Shown here one piece after another: positions 16,770 to 24,664 of a stretch of DNA of 55,885 nt; the stretch's first letter is position 1; every line of letters starts with the position of its first letter. The translations under genes and the position numbers were made by a program. Under the pieces are notes generated by a model that had not been told where the DNA came from, searched no databases, and saw nothing but the letters and a program-made list of their open reading frames with translations. This DNA is from Candidatus Anaerotignum merdipullorum (GTDB taxonomy: Bacteria; Bacillota; Clostridia; Lachnospirales; Anaerotignaceae), in assembly GCA_019115165.1 (NCBI GenBank), contig DXEB01000061.1, positions 1 to 55,885 of the forward strand. Reading direction: 5' to 3'.

Positions 16770-17246
16770 TCAAAGCTGTTTCGGGGCAAACAAAGGAACT
16801 TCCAATTCCTCATCGTACTTTCTGCCCATGTCAATCCCTTCCAGTTCTCCCAGTACCATATCTACGGTCAAGAGCACTTTGTTTCCTTCAATCAAGTGTC
16901 CGCCATGTCCGTTTCCATATCTATCGCTCAACGAGATATGTACATGCAGCAGTACTTCTCCATCTGCGTCATGGCAAATCATACCACTGGCATTGGTCAA
17001 CTCAATAGGTCCCTGAATCGTCACCGCTTCGCTGTATCCGTATCCAGCCTTTTTATCCGGCAGTTCCACCGGATTGAAAAATGCCGCACCGTCCAAACTT
17101 CCAATCGCACTGAGAATAATGCCGTTTTTCAGATTTTGTTCTTCACACAGTTTCTGCAGGCTGAGCAGAACGTCATCTCCCGGATGAAACCGTACCGCAA
17201 TGATGCGTTTTAAGGAGCCTTCCGCCATTTCAAATCCTTGTTTCAT
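16770..17246 (-). CDS. PCC/DUF296 domain protein
   Basis: A 158-residue PPC/PCC-domain (DUF296) protein. Family signs are the N-terminal RIIAVRFHPGDDVLLSL, the internal ILSAIGSLDGAAFFNP, HVHISLSD and the conserved GNGHGGHLIEGN. Free-standing PCC proteins in bacteria are trimers of unclear role; in plants the domain is joined to AT-hook DNA-binding motifs. None is present here. AAGGAGG precedes the ATG at 17246. It is the first gene after the GAATTC-type promoter and leads directly into E1 alpha (29 bp gap), so a role in the same pathway, as an enzyme or a ligand sensor, is likely but undefined. Confidence 0.85.
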   Translation of the reverse strand: MKQGFEMAEGSLKRIIAVRFHPGDDVLLSLQKLCEEQNLKNGIILSAIGSLDGAAFFNPVELPDKKAGYGYSEAVTIQGPIELTNASGMICHDADGEVLLHVHISLSDRYGNGHGGHLIEGNKVLLTVDMVLGELEGIDMGRKYDEELEVPLFAPKQL

Positions 17247-17262
17247 ACGCGCCTCCTTGTCC

Positions 17263-17340
17263 GAATTCTTTTTTTGAATTCATTTTTATAATTTTTGAAT
17301 TCTTTATAAGTAAAATAGCATTCACTAACAATTTTGTCAA
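17263..17340 (-). promoter_or_regulatory. Promoter and GAATTC operator of the PCC-E1-E2 operon
   Basis: Minus strand: TTGACA (17335-17340), a 17 bp spacer ending AATGC, and -10 TATTTT (17312-17317) with TGC extension. GAATTC sites lie at 17297-17302 and 17276-17281 (21 bp apart), with a third at 17263-17268. The first half-site starts 15 bp from the -10 box, overlapping the expected start point. The same layout recurs at the SDR and dctP promoters. Confidence 0.8.
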
Positions 17341-17495
17341 TAGACTTTCCGCACTTTTTCTAGCATTACTGCAAGATTAGCAAAAAAGCCAAAAACCGTT
17401 TTCTTTTGTTTTTCACAACATACGTAAGAAAAATTCCCCTCTTTGGCAAACGTTTTTCAACACTTCCAACAAAAACACTCCATTTCTGACATTTT

Positions 17496-18440
17496 TCAAA
17501 TCTGCCCTAGACGCCGCAGACAAAAGACAAAGAAAAAAATAGACAATAACGAAACCACCATCGACAACACAATAAAGTCTCCTGCCAATTTTGCATCTGC
17601 ATCAAACTGCAGTGCAAGCTGATAAGTCGTAATGGCGCCCGGTGCCGAAACGAAGATCAAAATCGGTATCATTTCCGTCACCGGAAGATGTAGCCAAAAA
17701 ATTGCAATACCAAGACAAATCACCGGCAGTAAAAATAATTTGACCACCAGCATAGCCGCCAGTACCGACCGGTCCGCTCCAATTCTGCGCAGGGAAAAAC
17801 GACTGCCTAATAACAAAAAAGCCAGCGGCGTCGCAATCCTTGCCAAATCCATGATTGCCGATTCCATCGGCTGCCAAACACCCCAACCGCTTTTCTGTAC
17901 CACAATGCCGACACAAACGCCCCAGAGAATGGGATTGGTCATGATTTCTTTCCCTATCTGTTTCCATTGAAACCGATCCCCTCTTGCATAATACGCATAT
18001 AAGAAAATTCCAGCTGTATTCAGCAGCGGCAACGTCACCGCCGTCATAGCCGCAGCAATCTGCGCGCACAATTCACCGCCCAGCTTCAACGAAAACGGAA
18101 TGCCATACAGCATAAAATTTCCGCGATACAGCGACTGTATAATCACACCGATACGCCGACGATCTTTTTCCCATTTTGGAATCCAATACATCCCCAGGCA
18201 AATGGAGATCAGCACAATACCTACTGCAAAAATTGTCGGTCGTACCGCTGCTGCGACTCCTTCCTGCGCCTGATATAAGTTGCAAAATACCAGCAGCGGG
18301 AATAGAAAGCGAAAACACAGCCGATCTCCTTGAATGCAGAATGATTCTGTCAACAATCCGTTTTCTTTCAGCAGAAACCCTGCCAATAAAATCAAAAATG
18401 TCGGCAGCACTGCTTGACATGCAAAGATAAAATCTTCCAT
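17496..18440 (-). CDS. AEC-family permease
   Basis: A 314-residue membrane protein of the auxin efflux carrier family. About ten hydrophobic helices run from residue 8 to 310 in two five-helix repeats. Family landmarks include LLAGFLLKENGLLT near 20, FLLLGSRFSL near 205 and APGAITTYQLALQF near 265. Bacterial members export or take up organic acids such as malate or malonate. GGGGGAAAG precedes the ATG. It lies 12 bp after the MBL gene and so is co-transcribed with it. It could move an acid product of the neighbouring pathway, but has no GAATTC operator of its own. Confidence 0.85.
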   Translation of the reverse strand: MEDFIFACQAVLPTFLILLAGFLLKENGLLTESFCIQGDRLCFRFLFPLLVFCNLYQAQEGVAAAVRPTIFAVGIVLISICLGMYWIPKWEKDRRRIGVIIQSLYRGNFMLYGIPFSLKLGGELCAQIAAAMTAVTLPLLNTAGIFLYAYYARGDRFQWKQIGKEIMTNPILWGVCVGIVVQKSGWGVWQPMESAIMDLARIATPLAFLLLGSRFSLRRIGADRSVLAAMLVVKLFLLPVICLGIAIFWLHLPVTEMIPILIFVSAPGAITTYQLALQFDADAKLAGDFIVLSMVVSLLSIFFFVFCLRRLGQI

Positions 18441-18452
18441 ATCTTTCCCCCT

Positions 18453-19214
18453 CTATTCCCATATCCAAGTCTGCATGGGTTCTAATAACAGCCGGATTGC
18501 GGTATCCTTCCACTGCAATGCATCGCGCTGTGCCATCCGCCGCATATGAAGCAGATCATCTGCTTCAAACGGAAGATGGTATACCACTACCTCTTTGGTT
18601 CGCAATTGCTCCCGCAAGATGCACTGACCTTCCTTGCTGTGGAAAAACAGTGGATTGACAAACACTGCTGTAAAATTCATATTTGAAAATAAAGAAAAAT
18701 CCTCATGCACAAAATCCACATCTGCAGTGAATAAAAATTTTTCTCCCTGCATCGTCAACAAAAAACACATATGCGCTACATCCCGATATGCCTCCCCTTG
18801 ATGACGCATGGCATAGGCTTTCAGTCGCACATCCTGTGAAAGCAGATACGTACGATACTGCGGATGGCATCGTGGAAACTGCAGACAGGGGATATTTCTT
18901 TGCACAATGGCATCCAAAAACCATTTCCCTCCTGCATCTTCAGGCAAAAATATTCCTTTCACTTTCTGCATCTGAAAATATTCCAACGTCATTTCCGCAG
19001 AAAAATGATCTGCATGATCATGAGAAAATAACAAATACTGCACCTGAGAGAAGATTCCCTCTCCCTGTTTGATTTGCTGCCACAAAGTTTGTGACGGACT
19101 GCTGAAGCGATGTCCCCCAGCACCAAAAATACTATCCAGCAGTATTTTTGTTTTCCCACATTGTATCAATAAACCAGTATTCACTGTATAAGTCATTTTG
19201 CATACTTCTCCCAT
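18453..19214 (-). CDS. MBL-fold metallo-hydrolase
   Basis: A 253-residue metallo-beta-lactamase-fold protein. The metal-binding motif SHDHADHF lies at about residue 74-81, preceded by NTGLLIQCGKTKILLDSIFG, typical of UlaG/RomA-like hydrolases; FTADVDFVHED near 170 gives the later metal Asp. Substrate unknown. Start choice: the ATG at 19212-19214 has CAGGAGGG 4 nt upstream; an ATG six codons later with GGAGAAG upstream is an alternative. An ATG at 19289 is unlikely, because a terminator hairpin (19239-19279) would lie inside the gene. Followed by the AEC permease. Confidence 0.8.
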   Translation of the reverse strand: MGEVCKMTYTVNTGLLIQCGKTKILLDSIFGAGGHRFSSPSQTLWQQIKQGEGIFSQVQYLLFSHDHADHFSAEMTLEYFQMQKVKGIFLPEDAGGKWFLDAIVQRNIPCLQFPRCHPQYRTYLLSQDVRLKAYAMRHQGEAYRDVAHMCFLLTMQGEKFLFTADVDFVHEDFSLFSNMNFTAVFVNPLFFHSKEGQCILREQLRTKEVVVYHLPFEADDLLHMRRMAQRDALQWKDTAIRLLLEPMQTWIWE

Positions 19215-19238
19215 ACAACCCTCCTGTGATTCAAATAC

Positions 19239-19279
19239 AAAAAAAGATGCCGCATGGAAGAATCCATACAACATCTTTT
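19239..19279 (-). terminator. Terminator downstream of the SDR gene
   Basis: On the minus strand AAAAGATG pairs with CATCTTTT, with an inner ATGG/CCAT stem, and is followed by a T7 run (19239-19245). It separates the SDR transcript from MBL-AEC, with the MBL ATG only 25 nt beyond. Confidence 0.7.
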
Positions 19280-19292
19280 CTGATAGCATGCA

Positions 19293-19317
19293 GACAGTTT
19301 CTCCCGAAAAAACTGTC
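19293..19317 (-). other. Second hairpin upstream of the MBL gene
   Basis: GACAGTTT (19293-19300) and AAACTGTC (19310-19317), 8 bp stem, 9 nt loop. It stands just ahead of the terminator at 19239-19279 in the SDR-MBL gap. It has no T run of its own and may be part of a structured leader. Confidence 0.4.
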
Positions 19318-19424
19318 GCTTTTACATATTTAATAAGGTAGAAAGTCTATGTATCCGTTTCAAGTAATACGATTATGTTCTATGGAGATAGAGAAAAAGA
19401 AATAGAGATCTTGCCGTTGCTGCA

Positions 19425-20171
19425 TCAACCGTCCATCGTAACGCCGCCGTCTACATCGCTGATTTCTCCTGTCGCAAAGCTGGACAAATCCGATGCATAA
19501 AATAAAATCATATTCGCAATTTCTTTCGGCTGTGCCCCTCTGCCCAGCGGAATGGTGGATATAATTCTTTGCATCTTTTCTTCGCCCATATTTGCTGTCA
19601 TCGGTGTCAATGTCAAACTGGGGCAAACTCCATTACATGCTACCCCATAAGGTGCGCCTTCTCTTGCTACCGCTTTTGTCAAGCCAATGACGCCTGCTTT
19701 TGATGCGGCATACGCACTAGTTCCCAACAATCCGCCGCCACGTTTTGCTGCTACAGATGCTACATTCACGATTCTGCCATATCCTTTTTCTTTCATTGCC
19801 GGATAAATCACACTGATTGCCGTATAAACACCAGTCAGATTGATGGCAATCACACGATCCCATTCTGCCTGTTCCACTTCTTCAAACGGCTTTGTGCTGA
19901 CAATCCCTGCATTATTGATTAGGCTGTGAATCTGACCAAAGTCTTTCAGAATCTGGTGGAACACCGTACGGATATTGTCACTGTCCCCCATATTGACCTG
20001 ATATACCGATACCTGATCCACGCCCAGTTCCTGTTTGACTTTTTCCGCTGCTTCCAAATTCAAGTCGACAATAATCGCATGACCACCGCCTTCTACAATG
20101 CCTGTCACAACCGCCTTTCCAATGCCGCTTGCGCCGCCGGTCACAATGACGTTCTTATTTGTAAAATCCAT
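19425..20171 (-). CDS. SDR-family NAD(P)-dependent oxidoreductase
   Basis: A 248-residue classical short-chain dehydrogenase. It has the cofactor motif TGGASGIGKA (about 11-20), NNAG near 87, catalytic Ser in NVASVAA and YAASK with Tyr and Lys near 150-154, and a C-terminal substrate loop ending DVDGGVTMDG. The Asp after the second strand (IIVDLN) suggests NAD rather than NADP. The start at 20171 has GGAGTG 8 nt upstream; an ATG 21 bp earlier lacks a ribosome site. It is divergent from gntR and under its own GAATTC-type promoter. Likely oxidises a hydroxy substrate to the ketone used by the E1-E3 complex; the substrate is inferred, not known. Confidence 0.88.
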   Translation of the reverse strand: MDFTNKNVIVTGGASGIGKAVVTGIVEGGGHAIIVDLNLEAAEKVKQELGVDQVSVYQVNMGDSDNIRTVFHQILKDFGQIHSLINNAGIVSTKPFEEVEQAEWDRVIAINLTGVYTAISVIYPAMKEKGYGRIVNVASVAAKRGGGLLGTSAYAASKAGVIGLTKAVAREGAPYGVACNGVCPSLTLTPMTANMGEEKMQRIISTIPLGRGAQPKEIANMILFYASDLSSFATGEISDVDGGVTMDG

Positions 20172-20218
20172 CGCATACACTCCATTCCTCATTTGTAGAA
20201 TTTAATTTCTTAATTTTT

Positions 20219-20283
20219 GAATTCATTATATTTATTTTTGAATTTTATACATTAAATTTAGCATTCAAGCTAGTCCGTGTCAA
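20219..20283 (-). promoter_or_regulatory. Promoter and GAATTC operator of the SDR gene
   Basis: Minus strand: TTGACA (20278-20283), a 17 bp spacer ending GAATGC, and -10 TAAATT (20255-20260). The half-sites read GAATTT (20240-20245) and GAATTC (20219-20224) on the plus strand, 21 bp apart. The first starts 15 bp from the -10 box, exactly as at 17263-17340 and 24600-24664. Confidence 0.8.
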
Positions 20284-20444
20284 GAACAATTTTCAACAAA
20301 ACAAAATAGCGGAAATATGCCAAATTAGATTGCACTTTTTGCGCATTTTACCTCCTATTTTTGTGCATTTTTTGTTTATCCACAAACTTTTCTGCAAAAA
20401 AAATGCATCTTCTGCAAAAAAACAGGCTATATTCTCCATATCTC

Positions 20445-20473
20445 TTGACTTTCATTTTTCTTCTTTATATAAT
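20445..20473 (+). promoter_or_regulatory. Putative promoter of gntR
   Basis: TTGACT (20445-20450), 17 bp, consensus TATAAT (20468-20473). No GAATTC lies near it, so the regulator is not obviously autoregulated by the same site. The 375 bp gap between SDR and gntR otherwise holds only the SDR promoter. Confidence 0.65.
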
Positions 20474-20548
20474 CTTTATAAACTATGAATCGTCAGCGTT
20501 GTATGACTAAAGACGTTTTTTGCTAATTTGGAACAGGGGGTATGCCAT

Positions 20549-21235
20549 ATGAAACGGGAAAGTATACAAGATGAATCGCTACTGGATTATGCACTGCGCG
20601 AAATCAAAGCACGCATCCAAAACGGTACCTATCCTCCTGGAACAAAATTGTCTACACAGGAGATCTCAGATTCGCTTGGCATCAGCCGCACGCCGGTTGT
20701 CGCCGCCATCAATCGACTGGTAGCGCAAGGTGTGGCAGAAGCCATTCCACGCCGCGGTACCATTGTTGCACAATTAAATACACGTCAAATCAAAGATATG
20801 ATTGAAGTACGCAGGATGATTGAGGAATTTTCCATCCCACTCGCCATCAAAAATATGGATTACTGTCCAGAAATCATCTCCAAAATGGAAGAAACTATCC
20901 AATACTTCACGCATAAAGTATTGACTGACTATACCGACTTTGCCAACTTGGATACCCAATTTCATCAGCTCTATGTTTCTCTGACCTGCAATCAGCAGCT
21001 GATCAAACTGTATGAAATGAATTGGAGCGTCGGTGCTTTGTTTTATATGTACAGCGTTGCAAAAATGCCACTGAGTCGTCATGCGAAAGCTTTCAACCAT
21101 CACAAAGAAATCTTTGCTGCACTCCTCTCCAGAGACGCAGAGCAGCTGCGCAAACGCATCCAAGAGCATTTTGAAATCATCTATGCATCTATCGAATGGT
21201 ATGAAATGCAGCAGACATCCAATAATCCCTTTTGA
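20549..21235 (+). CDS. GntR-family transcriptional regulator (FCD type)
   Basis: A 228-residue repressor or activator. The N-terminal winged helix is typical of GntR: ALREIKARIQNGTYPPGTKLS, then EISDSLGISRTPVVAAINRLVAQG and the wing PRRGTIVAQL. The all-helical ligand-binding domain of the FCD/FadR type (about 75-225) includes DTQFHQLYVSL and FNHHKEIFAALL, which supply the metal/ligand His and Asp residues. AGGGGG lies 8 nt before the ATG at 20549; an in-frame ATG at 20528 is upstream of that site. It sits in the middle of the catabolic island, divergent from the SDR gene. It is the obvious candidate to bind the shared GAATTC sites. Confidence 0.9.
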   Translation: MKRESIQDESLLDYALREIKARIQNGTYPPGTKLSTQEISDSLGISRTPVVAAINRLVAQGVAEAIPRRGTIVAQLNTRQIKDMIEVRRMIEEFSIPLAIKNMDYCPEIISKMEETIQYFTHKVLTDYTDFANLDTQFHQLYVSLTCNQQLIKLYEMNWSVGALFYMYSVAKMPLSRHAKAFNHHKEIFAALLSRDAEQLRKRIQEHFEIIYASIEWYEMQQTSNNPF

Positions 21236-21311
21236 GAATATGTGTATTCCTGCAGCCCCTCAATTCCAAAACTCCATTGAAACGGAACACAGCAACATAC
21301 TGCCTATGCTT

Positions 21312-21336
21312 CTCTCCGTACAAGGGAGTTTTTTTT
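21312..21336 (+). terminator. Weak terminator of gntR
   Basis: A short CTC(T)CC/GGGAG stem with one bulge, followed by T8. Confidence 0.5.
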
Positions 21337-21672
21337 CTATCAAAAGGAAACACCGCTACAGATGATTCTCCTCTCCATAGCAATATACACCCTCCTTGTT
21401 ATCTATCAAACTGTTCGTTTCTATTTTTCCTGACTGAGCCTTGAAACATTTCCAATGAACTCCATCTTTTTTCTGAATGAGTTATCCCTTGTTTTGCACA
21501 TATATATGTTTCTATTGCAAACGAACTTTCGTACCGCCATACTTTCGGTGTCAAGACTCCGATATTAGTGTATCTGCAATACTGCTTACCATTTACTGCA
21601 AACATCGAAACGATAATCCCGTTTGTGTTCTTTCCCATTGGAAGTATCTTTTCAACACCATATTTTGCATAC

Positions 21673-21708
21673 AAAAAAACAGTAACATCCGAAAGGATGT
21701 TACTGTTT
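21673..21708 (-). terminator. Terminator of the TRAP operon
   Basis: Minus strand: AAACAGTAACATCC, loop TTTC, GGATGTTACTGTTT, followed by a T run (21673-21679). A perfect 14 bp stem. Confidence 0.92.
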
Positions 21709-21733
21709 CGCCATATCTTGCTATCATCATCTA

Positions 21734-23011
21734 TTATTCTGACAGGAAGCTCGGTAACCATGTTGTCAATCCCGGAATATATGTAATCAGCATCAGGATA
21801 ACCAAAGACAGTACCAGCATCGGTGCAACCGCCTTTAATGCCGCAGAGAGTCTGGAACCTGCAATCTGATTTCCCATCAGCATACAAATCCCTACCGGAG
21901 GTGTAATCAAACCGATACACATATTGAAAGACATTACGATACCAAAATGAATTGGATCAATGCCAAACGCATTCATCAACGGCAACAGCAGCGGTGTCAT
22001 CATAACGATGGCCGCATTTGCTTCCATCAGCATACCAATAATCAGGAACAGAATATTGATCATCAACAGAATCACAAGCGGACTGTCTGTGATGGATGCA
22101 AATGTATTCAAAATCATCTCCGGCAAACCGGAAACCGTTACTACATAGCTGGAGGATTTGGACAAACCAACCATAACCAGAATGGTCGCTGTGGAAATAC
22201 TGGATTCAATCAAAATCGTTCCGCAATCCTTTAAGCTCATATCTTTGTATACCAAGAAACTGATCAACAGCGCATAAACAACCGCAACTGCCGCAGACTC
22301 TGTCGGGGAGAAAATCCCGCCAAAGATACCGCCCAAAATAATCACCGGCATCAATAGCGCCCAAATACCGCTTTTCAGCGTTCCTACAATTTCTTTTGGC
22401 TTCTTTCTGGGCTGTGAAGGCAGATCATGTTTTCTGCCGTAGAACAGCGCATACCCTACCAGCACAATCGCCAGCATAATCCCCGGGATAACGGAACCAA
22501 GGAACAGCTTAGATACCGACTCGCCCGTAATACTGCCGTATACAATCAGTGTAATAGACGGTGGGATGATTGGTCCCAAAATAGATGCCATCGAAGCAAT
22601 CGCAGCCGCAAAATGCTCTGGATATTTTTCTTTCTTCATTGCCGGAATGGTGATCCCGCCGACCGCAGATACCGTTGCAACCCCCGAACCAGAAATCGCA
22701 CCGAATAATGCAGATGCCACAACCGTTACCACTGCTAGACTGCCTCGAATCCATCCGATAAAGGCATTGGAGATATCAATCAATTTTCCTGTAATACTTC
22801 GCGACATGATATTCCCCGCCAAAATGAAAAACGGAATAGCCAACAGAGAACTGGAGTTCATCCCGGCAAACATCTTCTGTGCCAAAATTTCAAACGGCAA
22901 GTCTGCCATCATCATGGCAATCAATGCAGAAATCCCCAAGGACAGATAAATGGGAACACCAAAGAGTGCCAAAATAATCAAACCAATAATAATGATTGCA
23001 CCAATATTCAT
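21734..23011 (-). CDS. dctM: TRAP transporter large permease (DctM)
   Basis: The 425-residue large membrane subunit of a tripartite ATP-independent periplasmic-type transporter, which drives substrate uptake with an ion gradient. About twelve hydrophobic helices; family marks are FVPIYLSLGISA-type N-terminus (GVPIYLSLGISALIAMM), the GMNSSSLLAIPFFILAGNIM block near 50, PPSITLIVYG near 150 and GLITPPVGICMLMG near 370. The ATG overlaps the dctQ stop (ATGA at 23008-23011), implying translational coupling. A strong terminator follows the gene. TRAP systems take organic acids such as C4-dicarboxylates, 2-oxoacids, sugar acids or sulfonates; the family alone does not say which. Confidence 0.94.
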   Translation of the reverse strand: MNIGAIIIIGLIILALFGVPIYLSLGISALIAMMMADLPFEILAQKMFAGMNSSSLLAIPFFILAGNIMSRSITGKLIDISNAFIGWIRGSLAVVTVVASALFGAISGSGVATVSAVGGITIPAMKKEKYPEHFAAAIASMASILGPIIPPSITLIVYGSITGESVSKLFLGSVIPGIMLAIVLVGYALFYGRKHDLPSQPRKKPKEIVGTLKSGIWALLMPVIILGGIFGGIFSPTESAAVAVVYALLISFLVYKDMSLKDCGTILIESSISTATILVMVGLSKSSSYVVTVSGLPEMILNTFASITDSPLVILLMINILFLIIGMLMEANAAIVMMTPLLLPLMNAFGIDPIHFGIVMSFNMCIGLITPPVGICMLMGNQIAGSRLSAALKAVAPMLVLSLVILMLITYIPGLTTWLPSFLSE

Positions 23012-23490
23012 TCATTCGTCATCTCCTCTCCCGATTTTAACTTCTCTACATTCTTTCCGATGACTTCAATAGAAGTTAAAATCATCAGGAATGCGCCCAA
23101 CGGAATACATGCATATGGAACTGCCATAGATACCTGCAGCCCAGGCGTCATATTTGCCGCTGTAATCTGACATAACGAAATGGAATATACAAACAGCACA
23201 CATAAAAACAATATGCCCAGTATGGTCACCACAATGGTGTAAATACATTTTGCTCTGGGTTTGAGCAGATTCAAAAATACATCCCGAAGCGCAATGGCTG
23301 CTGCAATAAATACATCATAAATAAACAGATATCTTGCCAATTCCTCGCTCCATGCATTGGAAGCGCTGAATACATAACGCAGTACTACCTGATATACAAT
23401 CACGATAACCATAATCGCTGCTGTAACCATCAGAAATGCTTTTTCTACAGATTCCAATCCATCTAAAAATTTGGTATATTTTTTCAGCAT
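23008..23490 (-). CDS. dctQ: TRAP transporter small permease (DctQ)
   Basis: A 160-residue membrane subunit with four helices (about 16-36, 48-64, 82-104 and 120-142). The family motif RYVFSASNAWSEELARYLFIY is split here by position (RYVF near 38, WSEELARYLF near 46). It pairs with DctM to form the membrane unit. The start at 23490 follows AAAGGAAG; an ATG 39 bp upstream would add a polar tail and overlap dctP. It lies 22 bp downstream of dctP. Confidence 0.92.
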   Translation of the reverse strand: MLKKYTKFLDGLESVEKAFLMVTAAIMVIVIVYQVVLRYVFSASNAWSEELARYLFIYDVFIAAAIALRDVFLNLLKPRAKCIYTIVVTILGILFLCVLFVYSISLCQITAANMTPGLQVSMAVPYACIPLGAFLMILTSIEVIGKNVEKLKSGEEMTNE

Positions 23491-23512
23491 CGTATCTTCC
23501 TTTCTTTCTGTA

Positions 23513-24538
23513 TTATGCCGCATCCGCACCGCTGTCTTCCAGCATCGGATCCATTGCTTTGATGCGGTTTGCCCAATCCGCTAATTCCGGATAATATGTA
23601 TCTGTAAAGTCTTTAAAATAATCAATAAATTCCTGTGTATCTACTTCAATGACTTCACAACCATCTTCAATCAGTTGCGCTTCCGTCTGTGCTTCTCTCT
23701 CCAACATCAGACTATTCATTTGATCAGAAGCATAATCGGATGCTTCAATCACTGCCGCCTGAATATCTTCTGGCAAGCTATTGTAATAATTCCGATCCAT
23801 AATAAACACATTTGCACTATATACATGATTGGTTTTAATCCAATAGTTGCAGACTTCTTGGAACGCATAGTTATAACTGTCACTGATTGGGTTTTCCTGT
23901 CCTTCCACTGTTTTCTGCTGTAAAGCCGTATACACTTCACTCATTGCCAGAGGCATCGGAGCAGCATCCAGATACTGCCATGTTTTCAAATATACATCCA
24001 GATTTGGTGCACGTAATTTGAATCCTTTCATATCTTCCGGTGTGTGCATTTCTTTCGTTGCTGTAACAATTCGTGCTCCGCGGTACATGTTACCCAGTAA
24101 TTTGAAGTTCGTTTCTTCCCCAATCACTTCTTTCATTTCTTCCCCCAGATCACTTTCCCAAACTTTCATAAAATGGTCGTATCCACTGTATATATAGGGT
24201 AATGCATCCACATTTGCCAAGTCTGTAAATGTGGACAGTGTTCCAACTGATTCACACATAATATCTGCCACACCAATCGGCATGCATTCCAGCACCTCTG
24301 AGGTGCTTCCCAAACTTGCACCGCCATATAGTGTTACTTCGACTCTGCCATTTGTAATTTCTTCTATTTTTTCTTTGAAAAATGCAGCACCGTCATAGGC
24401 AGCATCGCCTTCTGAGCTGTTCAATGCCATCTTCCAATGATATTCTGCCGTATCATCGGTTGCACTGCCGCACCCTGTCAGCGCAGCTGAAGCTACTGCA
24501 ACTGCCGCTAGACTTGATAAAATCCGTTTCACCTTCAT
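23513..24538 (-). CDS. dctP: TRAP transporter substrate-binding lipoprotein (DctP)
   Basis: The 341-residue extracellular binding protein of the TRAP system, attached as a lipoprotein: signal MKVKRILSSLAAVAV with lipobox ALTGC (Cys 23). DctP family features include GRVEVTLYGGASLGS near 75, FKLRAPNLDVYLKTWQYLDA near 170-190 with the Arg used to hold substrate carboxylates, and EVYTALQQKTVEGQENP near 200. The Arg favours an acidic ligand. GGGAGG precedes the ATG at 24538. It is the first gene of dctPQM, under a GAATTC-type promoter like the SDR and the PCC-E1-E2 operons. Confidence 0.94.
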   Translation of the reverse strand: MKVKRILSSLAAVAVASAALTGCGSATDDTAEYHWKMALNSSEGDAAYDGAAFFKEKIEEITNGRVEVTLYGGASLGSTSEVLECMPIGVADIMCESVGTLSTFTDLANVDALPYIYSGYDHFMKVWESDLGEEMKEVIGEETNFKLLGNMYRGARIVTATKEMHTPEDMKGFKLRAPNLDVYLKTWQYLDAAPMPLAMSEVYTALQQKTVEGQENPISDSYNYAFQEVCNYWIKTNHVYSANVFIMDRNYYNSLPEDIQAAVIEASDYASDQMNSLMLEREAQTEAQLIEDGCEVIEVDTQEFIDYFKDFTDTYYPELADWANRIKAMDPMLEDSGADAA

Positions 24539-24599
24539 TCCAGAACCTCCCTCTTGCGTTTCATGCGTTTCATCGTATGATTCCAATATAAAAATTCAA

Positions 24600-24664
24600 A
24601 AATTCAAAATAAATATAATTGAATTCATTTTAATCAAAATAGCATTTTATATTCATTCTGTCAA
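24600..24664 (-). promoter_or_regulatory. Promoter and GAATTC operator of dctPQM
   Basis: Minus strand: TTGACA (24659-24664), a 17 bp spacer ending AATGC, and -10 TATTTT (24636-24641) with TGC extension. GAATTC (24621-24626) begins 15 bp from the -10 box, and a second half-site, AAATTC on the plus strand (24600-24605), lies 21 bp further. A further AATTC copy lies at 24593-24597. Confidence 0.8.

Larger units (their letters stand above)
21236..21733. other. Intergenic stretch between gntR and dctM
   Basis: About 500 bp between convergent genes. It contains a weak gntR terminator at 21312-21336 and a strong dctM terminator at 21673-21708. No credible gene between them. Confidence 0.5.

Noticed and set aside
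17263..17302. GAATTC repeats taken as cloning or restriction artefacts
   Set aside because: They recur at fixed distances from three native promoters with natural flanks, which is better explained as operators.
17496..18440. Inclusion of the AEC permease in the GAATTC regulon
   Set aside because: No GAATTC pair or matching promoter upstream of the MBL-AEC unit.
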